DNA of 64,000 nucleotides from Subtercola boreus (GTDB lineage: Bacteria > Actinomycetota > Actinomycetes > Actinomycetales > Microbacteriaceae), in NCBI RefSeq assembly GCF_003399645.1, contig NZ_NBXD01000007.1, positions 1 to 64,000 on the forward strand, given 5' to 3'. The notes under the pieces are model-generated. The model saw nothing but the letters and a program-made list of their open reading frames with translations, searched no databases and was not told the origin of the DNA. A program made the position numbers and the translations under genes. This document shows positions 1 through 9,325 of this stretch, one piece after another (within the stretch, counting starts at the first letter, position 1; the number at the start of each line of letters is the position of its first letter).

Positions 1-709
1 AGATGGCGTTCGCGGCGTCGGCGAGTCCCTTGGCGTAGAGGCTCGTGCGGATGATGCCCGCGTGGTACGCCTCGACGGCGAGGATGCCGGCGGCGGCCTC
101 CAGGTACGTCTTGTTCGTGATGAGCGGGGCGGCACCCTTGTACGCGGTGACTCCGACGTCTTCGAAGATGAACGACGCGAGCAGGAAGTTCTCATCGCTC
201 GCGAAGGCATCGAAGGTCTGGCCGGGCTTGATCAGGCCGGCAGCGGTTGCCGCAGCCGTGAACGCGGCGTCGAGGTTGATCGCGGGGCGGGCGACGGCCG
301 AGTTGCCGAGCGCGGCACGCAGGAAGCGCACGTGGTTCTTCTCGTCCTGGGCGATCTCGCGGGCGTACTGGCGGATGTTGTAGTCCTTGAACTGCACCTG
401 GCGGCCACCCGACACGGCGCCGGCGGTACCGGTTCCCGAGATGTCGTTGGGAACAAGGCCCGAGCCGGTCGAGGCGCGCAGGTAGAACTCGGCCTCGAGG
501 TACTCGAGGTTGAGCGCGAAGTTCAGCACAGCAGCATCCGTCGCCGCAGCGTTGGGGTCTTCTGCAGCCTGGGCGCCGATCGTCGGGATCAGCACTGATG
601 CCCCGACGCCGAGACCCGCGAGGCCGAAGCCCTTGAGGAGCAGACGGCGGTCGAGCTCGCTCTGCGAGCTGCGATCAATCGCATTCGCAATAAATTTTTT
701 CTCAAACAA
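1..709 (-). CDS. Tat-type leader, ferritin-like domain protein (partial, runs off the window)
   Basis: Translating the minus strand from a TTG at 709-707 gives an open frame to the window edge. The TTG is preceded at 7 bases by AGGA. An N-terminal DRRLLLKG twin-arginine-like motif (about residues 20-27) is followed by a hydrophobic stretch and an AQA cleavage-like site near residue 48. The mature part has the ferritin-like four-helix pattern: [15 protein letters not shown], then [13 protein letters not shown], then [12 protein letters not shown], then [11 protein letters not shown]. These supply the Glu and ExxH-type residues expected for a diiron site. The family (ferritin_2, similar to desiccation-associated proteins) is known; the exact role is not. 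It is divergent from tatA-tatC, so it may be a substrate of that translocase. The C-terminus is missing. Confidence 0.8.
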   Translation of the reverse strand, partial: MFEKKFIANAIDRSSQSELDRRLLLKGFGLAGLGVGASVLIPTIGAQAAEDPNAAATDAAVLNFALNLEYLEAEFYLRASTGSGLVPNDISGTGTAGAVSGGRQVQFKDYNIRQYAREIAQDEKNHVRFLRAALGNSAVARPAINLDAAFTAAATAAGLIKPGQTFDAFASDENFLLASFIFEDVGVTAYKGAAPLITNKTYLEAAAGILAVEAYHAGIIRTSLYAKGLADAANAI

Positions 710-903
710 AATGACATCCTTTAGATCAGCGTGTTGTTCGGAGCCCCTCGCGCACAAGTATTGCATTTGGAGGAATATTCTCCAGATAATCTTTCGATCT
801 GACGTCACATATCTATTTGGGTCGATACTGTGTACGCTCTGGTTGCGGTCGGTCGCAGTCCGTCAGCGAATCAGGGGTTCTCCTCCAACTGTTAGGACGC
901 GAC
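710..903. promoter_or_regulatory. Divergent intergenic region between the ferritin-like gene and tatA
   Basis: This is an AT-richer 194-base gap that must carry the promoters of both divergent genes. It contains the 8-base palindrome GAATATTC (773-780), flanked by GGAG and TCC. No confident -35/-10 pair can be assigned by eye. TTAGGA near 890-896 is the likely ribosome binding site for tatA. Confidence 0.4.
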
Positions 904-1203
904 ATGCTCGGAAATCTTCAGGGATGGCACCTCATCGTCATTCTCGCTATCGTTCTGCTTCTCTTCGGCGCTCCCAAGCTGCCCGGTCTCGCCCGCAGCG
1001 TCGGCCAGTCGATGCGCATCTTCAAGAGCGAAGTCAAGACGATGAAAGACGACGAGCCGGCCACGGCTCCCGCCGACACGGCGGCGCCCACGGCAACGAC
1101 CGCGACTCCTGCCGCTGCGGCCTCGACACAGCCCGTTGCGCCTGCCGCACCCGTTGTGACGGTTGCAGAGACGCCCGTCGCAGAGTCAACCCACACGCGC
1201 TGA
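904..1203 (+). CDS. tatA: Sec-independent protein translocase subunit TatA
   Basis: A 99-residue protein of the TatA/TatE family, the pore-forming subunit of the twin-arginine translocase in the cytoplasmic membrane. The N-terminal membrane helix (about residues 5-20, LQGWHLIVILAIVLLLFG) is followed by the family's FGAPKLPGLARSVGQSMR hinge and amphipathic helix, then an Ala/Thr/Pro-rich cytoplasmic tail. The ATG at 904 is chosen because the TatA signature begins there and TTAGGA lies just upstream. An upstream in-frame extension to 817 has no family similarity. It lies 7 bases before tatC and is probably cotranscribed with it. Confidence 0.92.
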   Translation: MLGNLQGWHLIVILAIVLLLFGAPKLPGLARSVGQSMRIFKSEVKTMKDDEPATAPADTAAPTATTATPAAAASTQPVAPAAPVVTVAETPVAESTHTR

Positions 1204-1210
1204 CCGACTG

Positions 1211-2017
1211 ATGACCGCGGTCGCTGAGAAGAAGGTTCGTGGCCACGACGGCCGCATGTCGCTGGGTGCGCACCTGAGGGAGTTTCGCAAGAGACTGTTC
1301 CGTGCCGCGCTCGGCATCGTCGTCGGCGGCGTGGTGGGCTGGATCCTCTCGGACCCGATCCTCAGCGCTCTGAACCAGCCCGTACGGGACATCGTCGACT
1401 CACAGGGCCGCGCCGCTTCCCTCAACTTCACCGACGTGTCGAGTGCGTTCGACCTGCGCCTGCAGATCGCCTTCACGGTGGGCGTCATCATCTCCTCGCC
1501 CATCTGGCTCTATCAGCTGTGGGCGTTCCTGGTTCCTGGCCTCGTGCGCAAAGAGAAGCAGTATGCGGTGGGCTTCGTGCTCACCGCTGTTCCGCTCTTC
1601 TTGGCCGGGGCGACCGCCGGGTGGTACGTCCTGCCGCACATGGTCGGGCTCCTCACAGGGTTCGCACCCCAGGGCTCCACCTCGATCATCGACGCGCGGC
1701 CCTACTACGACTTCGTTCTGAAGCTCATGGTCGCCATCGGGGTCGCCTTTGTGCTGCCGGTGCTGCTCGTGCTGCTCAACTTCGCGGGCGTCGTCTCGGC
1801 GAAGGCGATTCTGAAGAGCTGGCGCATCGCCATCATGGTCATCATCCTGTTCACCGCGATCGCCACGCCCGCTGCGGATGTCGCATCGATGTTCCTGCTG
1901 GCGATACCGATGATCGTGCTGTTCTACACCGCCGCTCTCATCGCGACCGTGCACGACCGCCGGGCCGCGAAGAGGGCATTGGAGCCGGAGAAGGACCTCT
2001 CGCAGCTGGGCTTCTAG
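1211..2017 (+). CDS. tatC: Sec-independent protein translocase subunit TatC
   Basis: A 268-residue polytopic membrane protein with the TatC pattern: a cytoplasmic N-terminus with MSLGAHLREFRKRL, then six hydrophobic segments. These include ISSPIWLYQLWAFLVPGL, typical of the second helix region, and FVLPVLLVLLNFAGVVSA. TatC recognises the twin-arginine leader and recruits TatA. Start ATG 1211 is seven bases after tatA. The 3' end overlaps the convergent ROK kinase gene by four bases. With TatA this can form a minimal TatAC system; no tatB-like gene is seen here, although one may lie elsewhere. Confidence 0.93.
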   Translation: MTAVAEKKVRGHDGRMSLGAHLREFRKRLFRAALGIVVGGVVGWILSDPILSALNQPVRDIVDSQGRAASLNFTDVSSAFDLRLQIAFTVGVIISSPIWLYQLWAFLVPGLVRKEKQYAVGFVLTAVPLFLAGATAGWYVLPHMVGLLTGFAPQGSTSIIDARPYYDFVLKLMVAIGVAFVLPVLLVLLNFAGVVSAKAILKSWRIAIMVIILFTAIATPAADVASMFLLAIPMIVLFYTAALIATVHDRRAAKRALEPEKDLSQLGF

Positions 2018-2949
2018 ACGCCCGGCCGGGCGGTTCTGCAGCCCGCGCCGAGCCAGCCCGCCACACCCAGCAGCGGCGCGTCGTCGAGGAGTGTCGACGG
2101 TGTGATTTCGATCTTCTCTGCGACCTCCGGCCGCGCCTCGGCGACACCGGCCCGGAACGGTGTGTCGAGCAGGTCCCACGACCGCGACATGGATCCGCCG
2201 GCCACCAGCACGCTCGCCTCGAAGGCGTCGAGCCAGGGGCCGAGGGCGGCACCCAGCGCGAAGAATGCCGTCTCGAGCACTTCCATCGCCATGGCCTCGC
2301 CGCCGCGGGCCCGTTCGGCCATCGCCTTCACCGTGATGGTCTCCGAGGCACGTGCGGAGTACGACGCGACCAGCGCGCGGGTCGACACCGACTCCTCCAG
2401 GGGCATGCCGGCGATCTCGAGCAGATGCACGGTTCCGTTCGCCGGAACGTCGTCGCGGTGGTGCACAGGTACGCCGTGGTCGAGAAAACTGGAGCCGACG
2501 CCGGTGCCGAGGGTGATGCAGACGGCACGGTCGTGGCCGGAGGCCGCCCCGAACATCCATTCGCCGATGCCGTACGCAGCTGCGTCGTGAACGAACCGCA
2601 CGGTGCTCGGCTGAGCGCCGAGGCGGGCGGCCAGTTCGCCGCGGATGTCGACGCCCGAGAGGTGCTCGAACTTGCCGACGTCGTCGAAGGTGCCGGTGCC
2701 CCGCTCGAAGTCGAAGGGGTCGGGCATCGCGATCCCCCAGGGGGCTCGGCTCGGGAGCCCAGCCTTCGCGGCCGCTGTGCGGCAGGCTCCGGCCCACGCC
2801 TGCAGGATGTCGTCGGCCGAGCCGTGCGGGTCGGTGTCTCTCCCCGCAGAGGCGACGACGGTGGCTTCTGACCCGGCGAGCTCGACGACCGCGGCCGTGA
2901 TGTGGCTGCCCCCGATGTCGGCCACCGAAACGCGTCGTGGGAGTGTCAT
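2014..2949 (-). CDS. ROK-family sugar kinase
   Basis: A 311-residue protein with the actin-like ATPase fold of the ROK family. The phosphate-1 motif VADIGGSHI is at the N-terminus, a second phosphate motif TLGTGVGSS is near residue 147, and the adenosine-type motif VAGGSMSRS is near residue 248. NDR/VHDAAAYG-like residues (FVHDAAAYGIGEW) supply the catalytic Asp. The CxCGxxGC zinc motif common in ROK glucokinases is absent; no cysteines occur in that region. No helix-turn-helix domain is present, so this is an enzyme rather than a regulator. The substrate is probably a hexose or related sugar but cannot be read from the sequence. It converges on tatC. Confidence 0.78.
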   Translation of the reverse strand: MTLPRRVSVADIGGSHITAAVVELAGSEATVVASAGRDTDPHGSADDILQAWAGACRTAAAKAGLPSRAPWGIAMPDPFDFERGTGTFDDVGKFEHLSGVDIRGELAARLGAQPSTVRFVHDAAAYGIGEWMFGAASGHDRAVCITLGTGVGSSFLDHGVPVHHRDDVPANGTVHLLEIAGMPLEESVSTRALVASYSARASETITVKAMAERARGGEAMAMEVLETAFFALGAALGPWLDAFEASVLVAGGSMSRSWDLLDTPFRAGVAEARPEVAEKIEITPSTLLDDAPLLGVAGWLGAGCRTARPGV

Positions 2950-3053
2950 GCGTGGCCCTGGTTCTTCTCGGCGGCGGCTGGGGAGTCACACTCTACCGCT
3001 GGGGCACGGGTAGTACCGTTGGCCCGTCACAGAAGAAGGAAGAGGGCCCGCCC

Positions 3054-3782
3054 ATGAGCCGCCGGTTCGTCGATCTCAGCCACACCATCCACGAGGGCCT
3101 GGTCACGTATCCGGGCCTGCCCGCGCCGACCATCACCCCGCACCTCACACGCGAAGACTCGAAGGCGAAGTATGCAGCCGGCACCGAGTTCGCGATGGAC
3201 ATCATCACCATGATCGGCAACACGGGCACCTATCTCGACAGCCCGTACCACCGCTATGCCGACGGGGGAGATCTTTCGACCCTCTCGCTCGAGACGCTGG
3301 CCGAGCTGCCGGCCGTGGTGTTCACGTTCCCCGGTGTTGCTGGCGACGAGACTCCGGGAGCTGCGCCCGAAGACCAGTCCGAGCCGGGCTTCGACGGGCG
3401 GGGCATCACCCGAGACGCGTTCGGCACCGAAGATCTGCGCGGCACCGCCGTGTTGCTGAACACGGGGTGGGACGCGCTGTTCGGCACCCCGTCATACGCG
3501 AGAGGGGCCCCCTTCCTCACCGCAGACGGGGCGCAGCTGCTGGTCGAGCGGGGCGTGGCGCTGGTCGGCATCGACTCCCTGAACATCGACGACACGGAGT
3601 CGGGCGGCGAACGACCGGCCCATTCGCTGCTGCTCGACGCGGGTATCCACGTGGTCGAGCACCTCACCGGTCTCGGGGCGCTGCCGTTCCGTGGGTCGCG
3701 CTTCACCGCGGTGCCGCCGAAGGTCAGAGGGTTCGGCACGTTCCCGGTGCGGGCGTTCGCAACGGTCGACGCGCCCGCCTGA
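3054..3782 (+). CDS. Cyclase-family metal-dependent hydrolase (kynurenine formamidase-like) with altered metal motif
   Basis: A 242-residue protein of the cyclase family (PF04199-type), which includes kynurenine formamidase and isatin hydrolase. It begins RRFVDLSHTIHEGLVTYPG, the family's typical N-terminus, and keeps VLLNTGWD and a GIHVVEHLTGLGALP C-terminal block. The usual metal motif HxGTHxDxP reads NTGTYLDSP here: two His ligands are replaced by Asn and Tyr and only the Asp is retained. The start at ATG 3054 lies downstream of GAAGGAAGAG. The substrate is unknown and could be an amide, lactone or isatin-like compound. The altered motif may mean a different metal site. Confidence 0.75.
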   Translation: MSRRFVDLSHTIHEGLVTYPGLPAPTITPHLTREDSKAKYAAGTEFAMDIITMIGNTGTYLDSPYHRYADGGDLSTLSLETLAELPAVVFTFPGVAGDETPGAAPEDQSEPGFDGRGITRDAFGTEDLRGTAVLLNTGWDALFGTPSYARGAPFLTADGAQLLVERGVALVGIDSLNIDDTESGGERPAHSLLLDAGIHVVEHLTGLGALPFRGSRFTAVPPKVRGFGTFPVRAFATVDAPA

Positions 3783-3807
3783 CGTGAGGCTCGCGTAGCC
3801 TTGCCGG

Positions 3808-5193
3808 GTGAGCACCCAACGGGCGACGGGCCGGGATGCCCGTGCCGACGACCCAGGCGCGGGCATCCTGAATCTGCCCTACCGGTGGGTCACCGTGGGA
3901 ATGCTCGCGCTGATTCTGCTGTCGGCGTTCGAGGCTCTCGCCGTCACGACAGTGATGCCGACGATCAGCGCCGAGTTCGACGGTGGCTCGCTCTATGCAC
4001 TGGCGTTCTCGGGGCCGCTCGCCGTCGGCATCGTCGGGATGGTCACGGCCGGCAACTGGTCGGACCGCAGTGGCCCGCGGCGACCGCTCTTCACCTCGGT
4101 CGCGCTCTTCGCGGGCGGCCTGCTGGTGGCCGGCCTATCGACGAATATGGAGCTGCTCGTGCTGGGGCGCCTGGTCTCCGGGCTCGGCGGCGGCGGCTTG
4201 ACGGTGGCGCTGTTCGTGCTGGTGGCGCGGGTCTTTCCCGAGCGGCTGCACCCGAAGGTGTTCGCCGCCTTCGCTGCGGCCTGGGTGGTTCCGTCGCTGG
4301 TGGGACCGCTCGTGGCGGGCATCGTCGCCCAGACCGTCGGGTGGCGCTGGGTCTTCCTCGGAGTGGTGGTTCTGGTCGTGTTCGCGATGGTGATGGTCGT
4401 GCCGGTCATGCGCGGGTTCACCTCGCGCGAGACGGGTGAGCCATGGAAGATCTCGCGCATCGCCTGGTCGGTGGTGGCCGCCACAGCCGTGCTGGCCGCC
4501 AGTCTGTCGGGGCAGGTCGCCGAGCGGGCGAGCACCACGGTGGTCTGGATGCTCGCGGTGGGCGCCATCGTGATCGCCGTCGTCGCCCTCTGCACCCTGC
4601 TCCCCGCCGGCGCACTGCTGGCCCGCGCTGGGCTGCCTACGATCATCCTGCTGCGCGGACTCGTGTCGGGGTCGTATTTCGCGGCGGAGACCTACCTGCC
4701 GTACTTCTTCACGAGCCAGTACGCGCTGTCGCCGGCGCTGGCCGGGCTCGCGCTGTCGATCGCGGGGCTCTCCTGGGCGGGGGCGTCGTGGCTGCAGGGC
4801 AGGTATTCGGCGCGCATCAGTGACGTGGCGAGCATCCGGATCGGAATCGGCCTCGTGCTGGTGGCACTCGCGGTCGTGCTGGCCTGCTCGTTGTTCGCGC
4901 TGCCCGCTGTGCTGGCGATCGTGGGCTGGCTGATCGCGGGCGCGGGTATGGGGGCGATGTACCCGCGACTGTCGGTGGCGATGCTGCGGTTGTCGAACGC
5001 GTCGAACCAGGGTTTCAATTCGTCTGCGCTCGCCATCTCGGACTCGATCGGTGCGGCGTCGGCCCTGGCCCTGACAGCGGCCATCTTCAGCACGGCCGGG
5101 AACGTCACCGCGTTCTCCTTCACGGAGTGCTTTCTGCTGGCTGCGGTGCTTTCGCTCGTGGCGTTCGCGGTGAGCGGCAGGGCGCGCTCCTAG
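3808..5193 (+). CDS. Major facilitator superfamily transporter
   Basis: A 461-residue integral membrane protein with about 12-14 hydrophobic segments. After helix 2 it has the MFS loop pattern GNWSDRSGPRRPLF, corresponding to the consensus GxLaDrxGrr. Helix 4-5 carries RLVSGLGGGGLTVALFVLVARVF, resembling the drug/H+ antiporter class. It starts at GTG 3808 shortly after the cyclase-family gene and may be cotranscribed with it. The substrate is unknown; proton-coupled efflux of a small molecule is the most likely activity. Confidence 0.82.
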   Translation: MSTQRATGRDARADDPGAGILNLPYRWVTVGMLALILLSAFEALAVTTVMPTISAEFDGGSLYALAFSGPLAVGIVGMVTAGNWSDRSGPRRPLFTSVALFAGGLLVAGLSTNMELLVLGRLVSGLGGGGLTVALFVLVARVFPERLHPKVFAAFAAAWVVPSLVGPLVAGIVAQTVGWRWVFLGVVVLVVFAMVMVVPVMRGFTSRETGEPWKISRIAWSVVAATAVLAASLSGQVAERASTTVVWMLAVGAIVIAVVALCTLLPAGALLARAGLPTIILLRGLVSGSYFAAETYLPYFFTSQYALSPALAGLALSIAGLSWAGASWLQGRYSARISDVASIRIGIGLVLVALAVVLACSLFALPAVLAIVGWLIAGAGMGAMYPRLSVAMLRLSNASNQGFNSSALAISDSIGAASALALTAAIFSTAGNVTAFSFTECFLLAAVLSLVAFAVSGRARS

Positions 5194-5213
5194 GGTGCGC
5201 TCCTGGGGTGCGA

Positions 5214-5230
5214 CACGCCGGAACGGCGTG
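5214..5230. terminator. Stem-loop after the MFS gene
   Basis: CACGCCG, loop GAA, CGGCGTG forms a 7-bp GC-rich hairpin 20 bases after the MFS stop codon. It has no T-run, so it is terminator-like but not a canonical intrinsic terminator. Confidence 0.4.
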
Positions 5231-5246
5231 GTGTCAGTGGTCGAAG

Positions 5247-5349
5247 TTATCCTCAGGCGTGAGGGTCGCTGTTATCCACAGACGAGTCCCGAAAGGCGTC
5301 TTCTCGCGGAATTGCCTGTGCACTCAGGGTGTTGAGAAGGTGTGGAAAC
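5247..5349. promoter_or_regulatory. Cluster of DnaA-box-like sequences upstream of nrdHIEF
   Basis: TTATCCACA at 5272-5280 is a perfect match to the classical DnaA box. TTATCCTCA at 5247-5255 differs at one base. TGTGGAAAC at 5341-5349 (GTTTCCACA on the other strand) differs at two. All lie in the non-coding gap before a ribonucleotide reductase operon, a class of gene controlled by DnaA in some bacteria. Function here is inferred. Confidence 0.5.
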
Positions 5350-5368
5350 TCCGCAGAAACTGTGAAAA

Positions 5369-5382
5369 TTACACGGGTGTAA
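5369..5382. promoter_or_regulatory. Palindrome upstream of the NrdR boxes
   Basis: TTACAC-GG-GTGTAA has 6-base inverted arms immediately before the first NrdR-like box. It may be part of the nrd operator or overlap the promoter. The binding protein is unknown. Confidence 0.35.
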
Positions 5383-5430
5383 CTACTTCATCTAGGGGTC
5401 TGTTCCGAAGCTGACAACTAGATGTAGTGT
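5383..5430 (+). promoter_or_regulatory. Tandem NrdR-box-like sites
   Basis: CAACTAGATGTAGTGT at 5415-5430 closely follows the NrdR consensus acaCwAtATaTwGtgt. A weaker copy, CTACTTCATCTAGGGG, lies at 5383-5398. The two are offset by exactly 32 bases, about three helical turns, which is the typical NrdR spacing. NrdR is the nucleotide-sensing repressor of ribonucleotide reductase genes. The position, 42 bases before nrdH, fits repression of this operon. Confidence 0.65.
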
Positions 5431-5471
5431 TGGACTCCCGTCACCTGAGTTTGAAGAGAAAGGCGCACACC

Positions 5472-5705
5472 ATGGCAATCACGGTCTACACCAAGCCCTC
5501 CTGCGTTCAGTGCACTGCCACCTACCGCGCCCTCGAGAACAAGGGTCTCGAATACGAGATCTTCGACGTTTCCGTCGATGAGAAGGCTCTGGCAGCAGTC
5601 AAGGAGCTGGGTTACCTCCAGGCTCCCGTCGTCATCACCGACGACGACCACTGGAGCGGATTCCGCCCCGACAAGATCGCAGAACTCGCACTGCGTAGTG
5701 CCTGA
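5472..5705 (+). CDS. nrdH: Glutaredoxin-like protein NrdH
   Basis: A 77-residue redoxin: [21 protein letters not shown] carries the CVQC redox motif (residues 11-14), and WSGFRPDKI near the C-terminus is the NrdH family signature. NrdH reduces class Ib ribonucleotide reductase using thioredoxin reductase rather than glutathione. ATG 5472 follows GAAGAGAAAGG. It is the first gene of nrdHIEF; its end overlaps the GTG start of nrdI by eight bases. Confidence 0.95.
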   Translation: MAITVYTKPSCVQCTATYRALENKGLEYEIFDVSVDEKALAAVKELGYLQAPVVITDDDHWSGFRPDKIAELALRSA

Positions 5706-6099
5706 CTTAGTCTATTTCTCGAGCGTTTCGGGCAACACCAAGCGGTTCGTCGAGAAGCTCGGAAGGCCGGCCCATCGCATCCCGCTCTACGCCACGGATG
5801 CACCACTGAAGGTCGACGAACCGTTCGTGCTGGTTCTGCCCACATACGGGGGCGGGGTGAGTGGGGGTGCGGTTCCCAAACAGGTCATCAGGTTCCTGAA
5901 CGACGCAGAGAACCGATCCCTCATCAAAGGCGTCATAGCGGCGGGGAACACGAATTTCGGCGAGGCCTACTGTCTCGCCGGCGACATCGTCGCCCAGAAG
6001 TGCAGTGTCGACACGCTCTATCGATTTGAAGTATTCGGAACGCCCGACGATGTCGAGGCGGTCACAACAGGATTGGAAGCATTTTGGAAAGCACACTGA
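5698..6099 (+). CDS. nrdI: Flavodoxin-like protein NrdI
   Basis: A 133-residue flavoprotein that supplies oxidant for assembling the dimanganese-tyrosyl radical of NrdF. The family features are present: [18 protein letters not shown] at the N-terminus (phosphate-binding SxSGNT), LVLPTYGGG in the middle, and [16 protein letters not shown] for flavin contact. The start is taken as GTG 5698, which places VPDLVYFSS at the N-terminus and overlaps nrdH by eight bases. It also overlaps the nrdE start by 16 bases, indicating translational coupling. Confidence 0.94.
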   Translation: MPDLVYFSSVSGNTKRFVEKLGRPAHRIPLYATDAPLKVDEPFVLVLPTYGGGVSGGAVPKQVIRFLNDAENRSLIKGVIAAGNTNFGEAYCLAGDIVAQKCSVDTLYRFEVFGTPDDVEAVTTGLEAFWKAH

Positions 6100-8231
6100 T
6101 CGAGTCGCCGGCAGCGGCCTCGGCACTCGACTACCACTCGCTGAACGCGATGCTGAACCTCTATGACACCGCGGGCAACATCCAGTTCGACAAAGACAAA
6201 GAGGCGGCGAAGCAGTACTTCCTGCAGCACGTCAACCAGAACACCGTCTTCTTCCACAACCTGCGTGAGCGTCTCGACTACCTGGTCGAGAAGGAGTACT
6301 ACGAGGGTGCGCTCATCGAGAGCTACTCGTTCGAGTTCATCCAGAAGCTGAACGACCTCGCCTACTCGAAGAAGTTCCGGTTCGAGACGTTCCTCGGGGC
6401 GTTCAAGTACTACACCTCGTACACGCTCAAGACGTTCGACGGCAAGCGCTACCTCGAGCGGTTCGAAGACCGCGTGGTCATGACCGCCCTGGGGCTGGCC
6501 GACGGCGACGAGGCCCTCGCGATCAACCTCGTCGAGGAGATCATCGGCGGTCGTTTCCAGCCCGCCACCCCCACATTCCTCAACACGGGCAAGGCCCAGC
6601 GCGGCGAGCTCGTCTCCTGCTTCCTGCTGCGCATCGAAGACAACATGGAGTCGATTTCCCGGGCGATCAACTCGTCGCTGCAGCTCTCCAAGCGCGGCGG
6701 CGGTGTCGCGCTGCTGCTGTCGAACATCCGTGAGGCCGGCGCCCCCATCAAGCAGATCGAGAACCAGTCCTCCGGCATCATCCCCGTGATGAAGCTGCTC
6801 GAAGACTCCTTCAGCTACGCCAACCAGCTCGGTGCCCGCCAGGGCGCGGGCGCGGTGTACCTCAGCGCGCACCACCCCGACATCCTGCGCTTCCTCGACA
6901 CCAAGCGTGAGAACGCCGACGAGAAGATCCGCATCAAGACGCTCTCGCTGGGCGTCGTGGTTCCCGACATCACGTTCGAGCTCGCCAAGAACGACGAGGA
7001 CATGTACCTGTTCTCGCCGTACGACGTCGAGCGCGTCTACGGCGTGCCGTTCGGCGACATCTCCGTGTCTGAGAAGTACCGCGAGATGGTCGACGACCCG
7101 CGCATCCACAAGTCGAAGATCAAGGCGCGCGAGTTCTTCCAGACGCTGGCCGAGATCCAGTTCGAGTCGGGCTACCCGTACATCATGTACGAAGACACCG
7201 TCAACAAGGCGAACCCGATCAAGGGCCGCATCAACATGTCGAACCTCTGCTCGGAGATCCTGCAGGTCAACACGCCGACGACCTACAACGAAGACCTGTC
7301 GTACGACAACATCGGCAAAGACATCTCCTGCAACCTGGGGTCGCTGAACATCGCGCTCACCATGGACTCGCCCGACTTCGGACTCACGGTCGAAACGGCC
7401 ATCCGCGGGCTCACCTCGGTGTCGAACCAGAGCCACATCACCTCGGTGCGCTCGATCGAAGCCGGCAACGACCGTTCGCACGCCATCGGCCTCGGCCAGA
7501 TGAACCTGCACGGCTACCTCGCCAGGGAGCGGGTGTTCTACGGCTCCGACGAGGGCATCGACTTCACGAACATCTACTTCTACACGGTGCTGTTCCACGC
7601 GCTGCGGGCCTCCAACCGCATCGCGATCGAGCGTGGCGAGGTGTTCGACGGATTCGCCGACTCGACCTACGCGACGGGTTCGTTCTTCGACAAGTACACC
7701 GACGCTGCGTGGACGCCGGCGACGGTGAAGGTCGCGTCGCTGTTCGACAACGCGTCGATCCACATCCCGACGCAGGCCGACTGGGCGGCCCTCCGCTCGT
7801 CGGTGATGGAGCACGGCATCTACAACCAGAACCTGCAGGCCGTACCCCCGACCGGCTCGATCTCGTACATCAACAACTCCACGGCATCCATTCACCCGAT
7901 CGCGTCGAAGATCGAGATCCGCAAGGAAGGCAAGATCGGTCGCGTCTACTACCCCGCGCCGTTCCTGACGAACGACAACCTGGAGTACTACCAGGACGCG
8001 TACGAGATCGGTGCCGAGAAGGTCATCGACACGTATGCCGCTGCGACCCAGCACGTCGACCAGGGCCTCTCGCTGACCCTGTTCTTTCGCGACACCGCCA
8101 CGACCCGCGACATCAACAAGGCGCAGATCTACGCGTGGCGCAAGGGCATCAAGACCATCTACTACATCCGCCTGCGCCAGATGGCGTTGGAGGGCACCGA
8201 GGTCGAGGGCTGCGTCAGCTGCACCTTGTGA
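6084..8231 (+). CDS. nrdE: Class Ib ribonucleoside-diphosphate reductase alpha subunit NrdE
   Basis: A 715-residue catalytic subunit, the normal length for NrdE, that reduces ribonucleoside diphosphates. Visible residues include [11 protein letters not shown] (first active-site Cys), the thiyl-radical motif NLCSEI near residue 390, [20 protein letters not shown], and the C-terminal redox tail GCVSCTL, which passes electrons from NrdH. The start is TTG 6084 within the nrdI coding sequence, preceded by AGGATTGGAAG. No N-terminal ATP-cone is present, as usual for class Ib. Confidence 0.96.
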   Translation: MESTLIESPAAASALDYHSLNAMLNLYDTAGNIQFDKDKEAAKQYFLQHVNQNTVFFHNLRERLDYLVEKEYYEGALIESYSFEFIQKLNDLAYSKKFRFETFLGAFKYYTSYTLKTFDGKRYLERFEDRVVMTALGLADGDEALAINLVEEIIGGRFQPATPTFLNTGKAQRGELVSCFLLRIEDNMESISRAINSSLQLSKRGGGVALLLSNIREAGAPIKQIENQSSGIIPVMKLLEDSFSYANQLGARQGAGAVYLSAHHPDILRFLDTKRENADEKIRIKTLSLGVVVPDITFELAKNDEDMYLFSPYDVERVYGVPFGDISVSEKYREMVDDPRIHKSKIKAREFFQTLAEIQFESGYPYIMYEDTVNKANPIKGRINMSNLCSEILQVNTPTTYNEDLSYDNIGKDISCNLGSLNIALTMDSPDFGLTVETAIRGLTSVSNQSHITSVRSIEAGNDRSHAIGLGQMNLHGYLARERVFYGSDEGIDFTNIYFYTVLFHALRASNRIAIERGEVFDGFADSTYATGSFFDKYTDAAWTPATVKVASLFDNASIHIPTQADWAALRSSVMEHGIYNQNLQAVPPTGSISYINNSTASIHPIASKIEIRKEGKIGRVYYPAPFLTNDNLEYYQDAYEIGAEKVIDTYAAATQHVDQGLSLTLFFRDTATTRDINKAQIYAWRKGIKTIYYIRLRQMALEGTEVEGCVSCTL

Positions 8232-8266
8232 GGTTCGAGCATCCGTTCGCCTTTCGTTTGTAATGA

Positions 8267-9256
<990 letters not shown>

Positions 9257-9325
9257 GTTCTGGTCTCCCGGCCGCTCCTGCGGTCATGGCATCGTCGACA
9301 GCCGGTGCAGGGGCAGGATGGTGGG

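Noticed and set aside
5127-5414. 95-codon frame overlapping the MFS end and the nrd control region
   Set aside because: It has no family similarity and covers the DnaA-like and NrdR-like sites; it is better read as non-coding.
6018-8054. 678-codon open frame on the minus strand across nrdE
   Set aside because: It is antisense to a fully conserved nrdE, with a Val/Arg/Asp/Leu-rich shadow composition.
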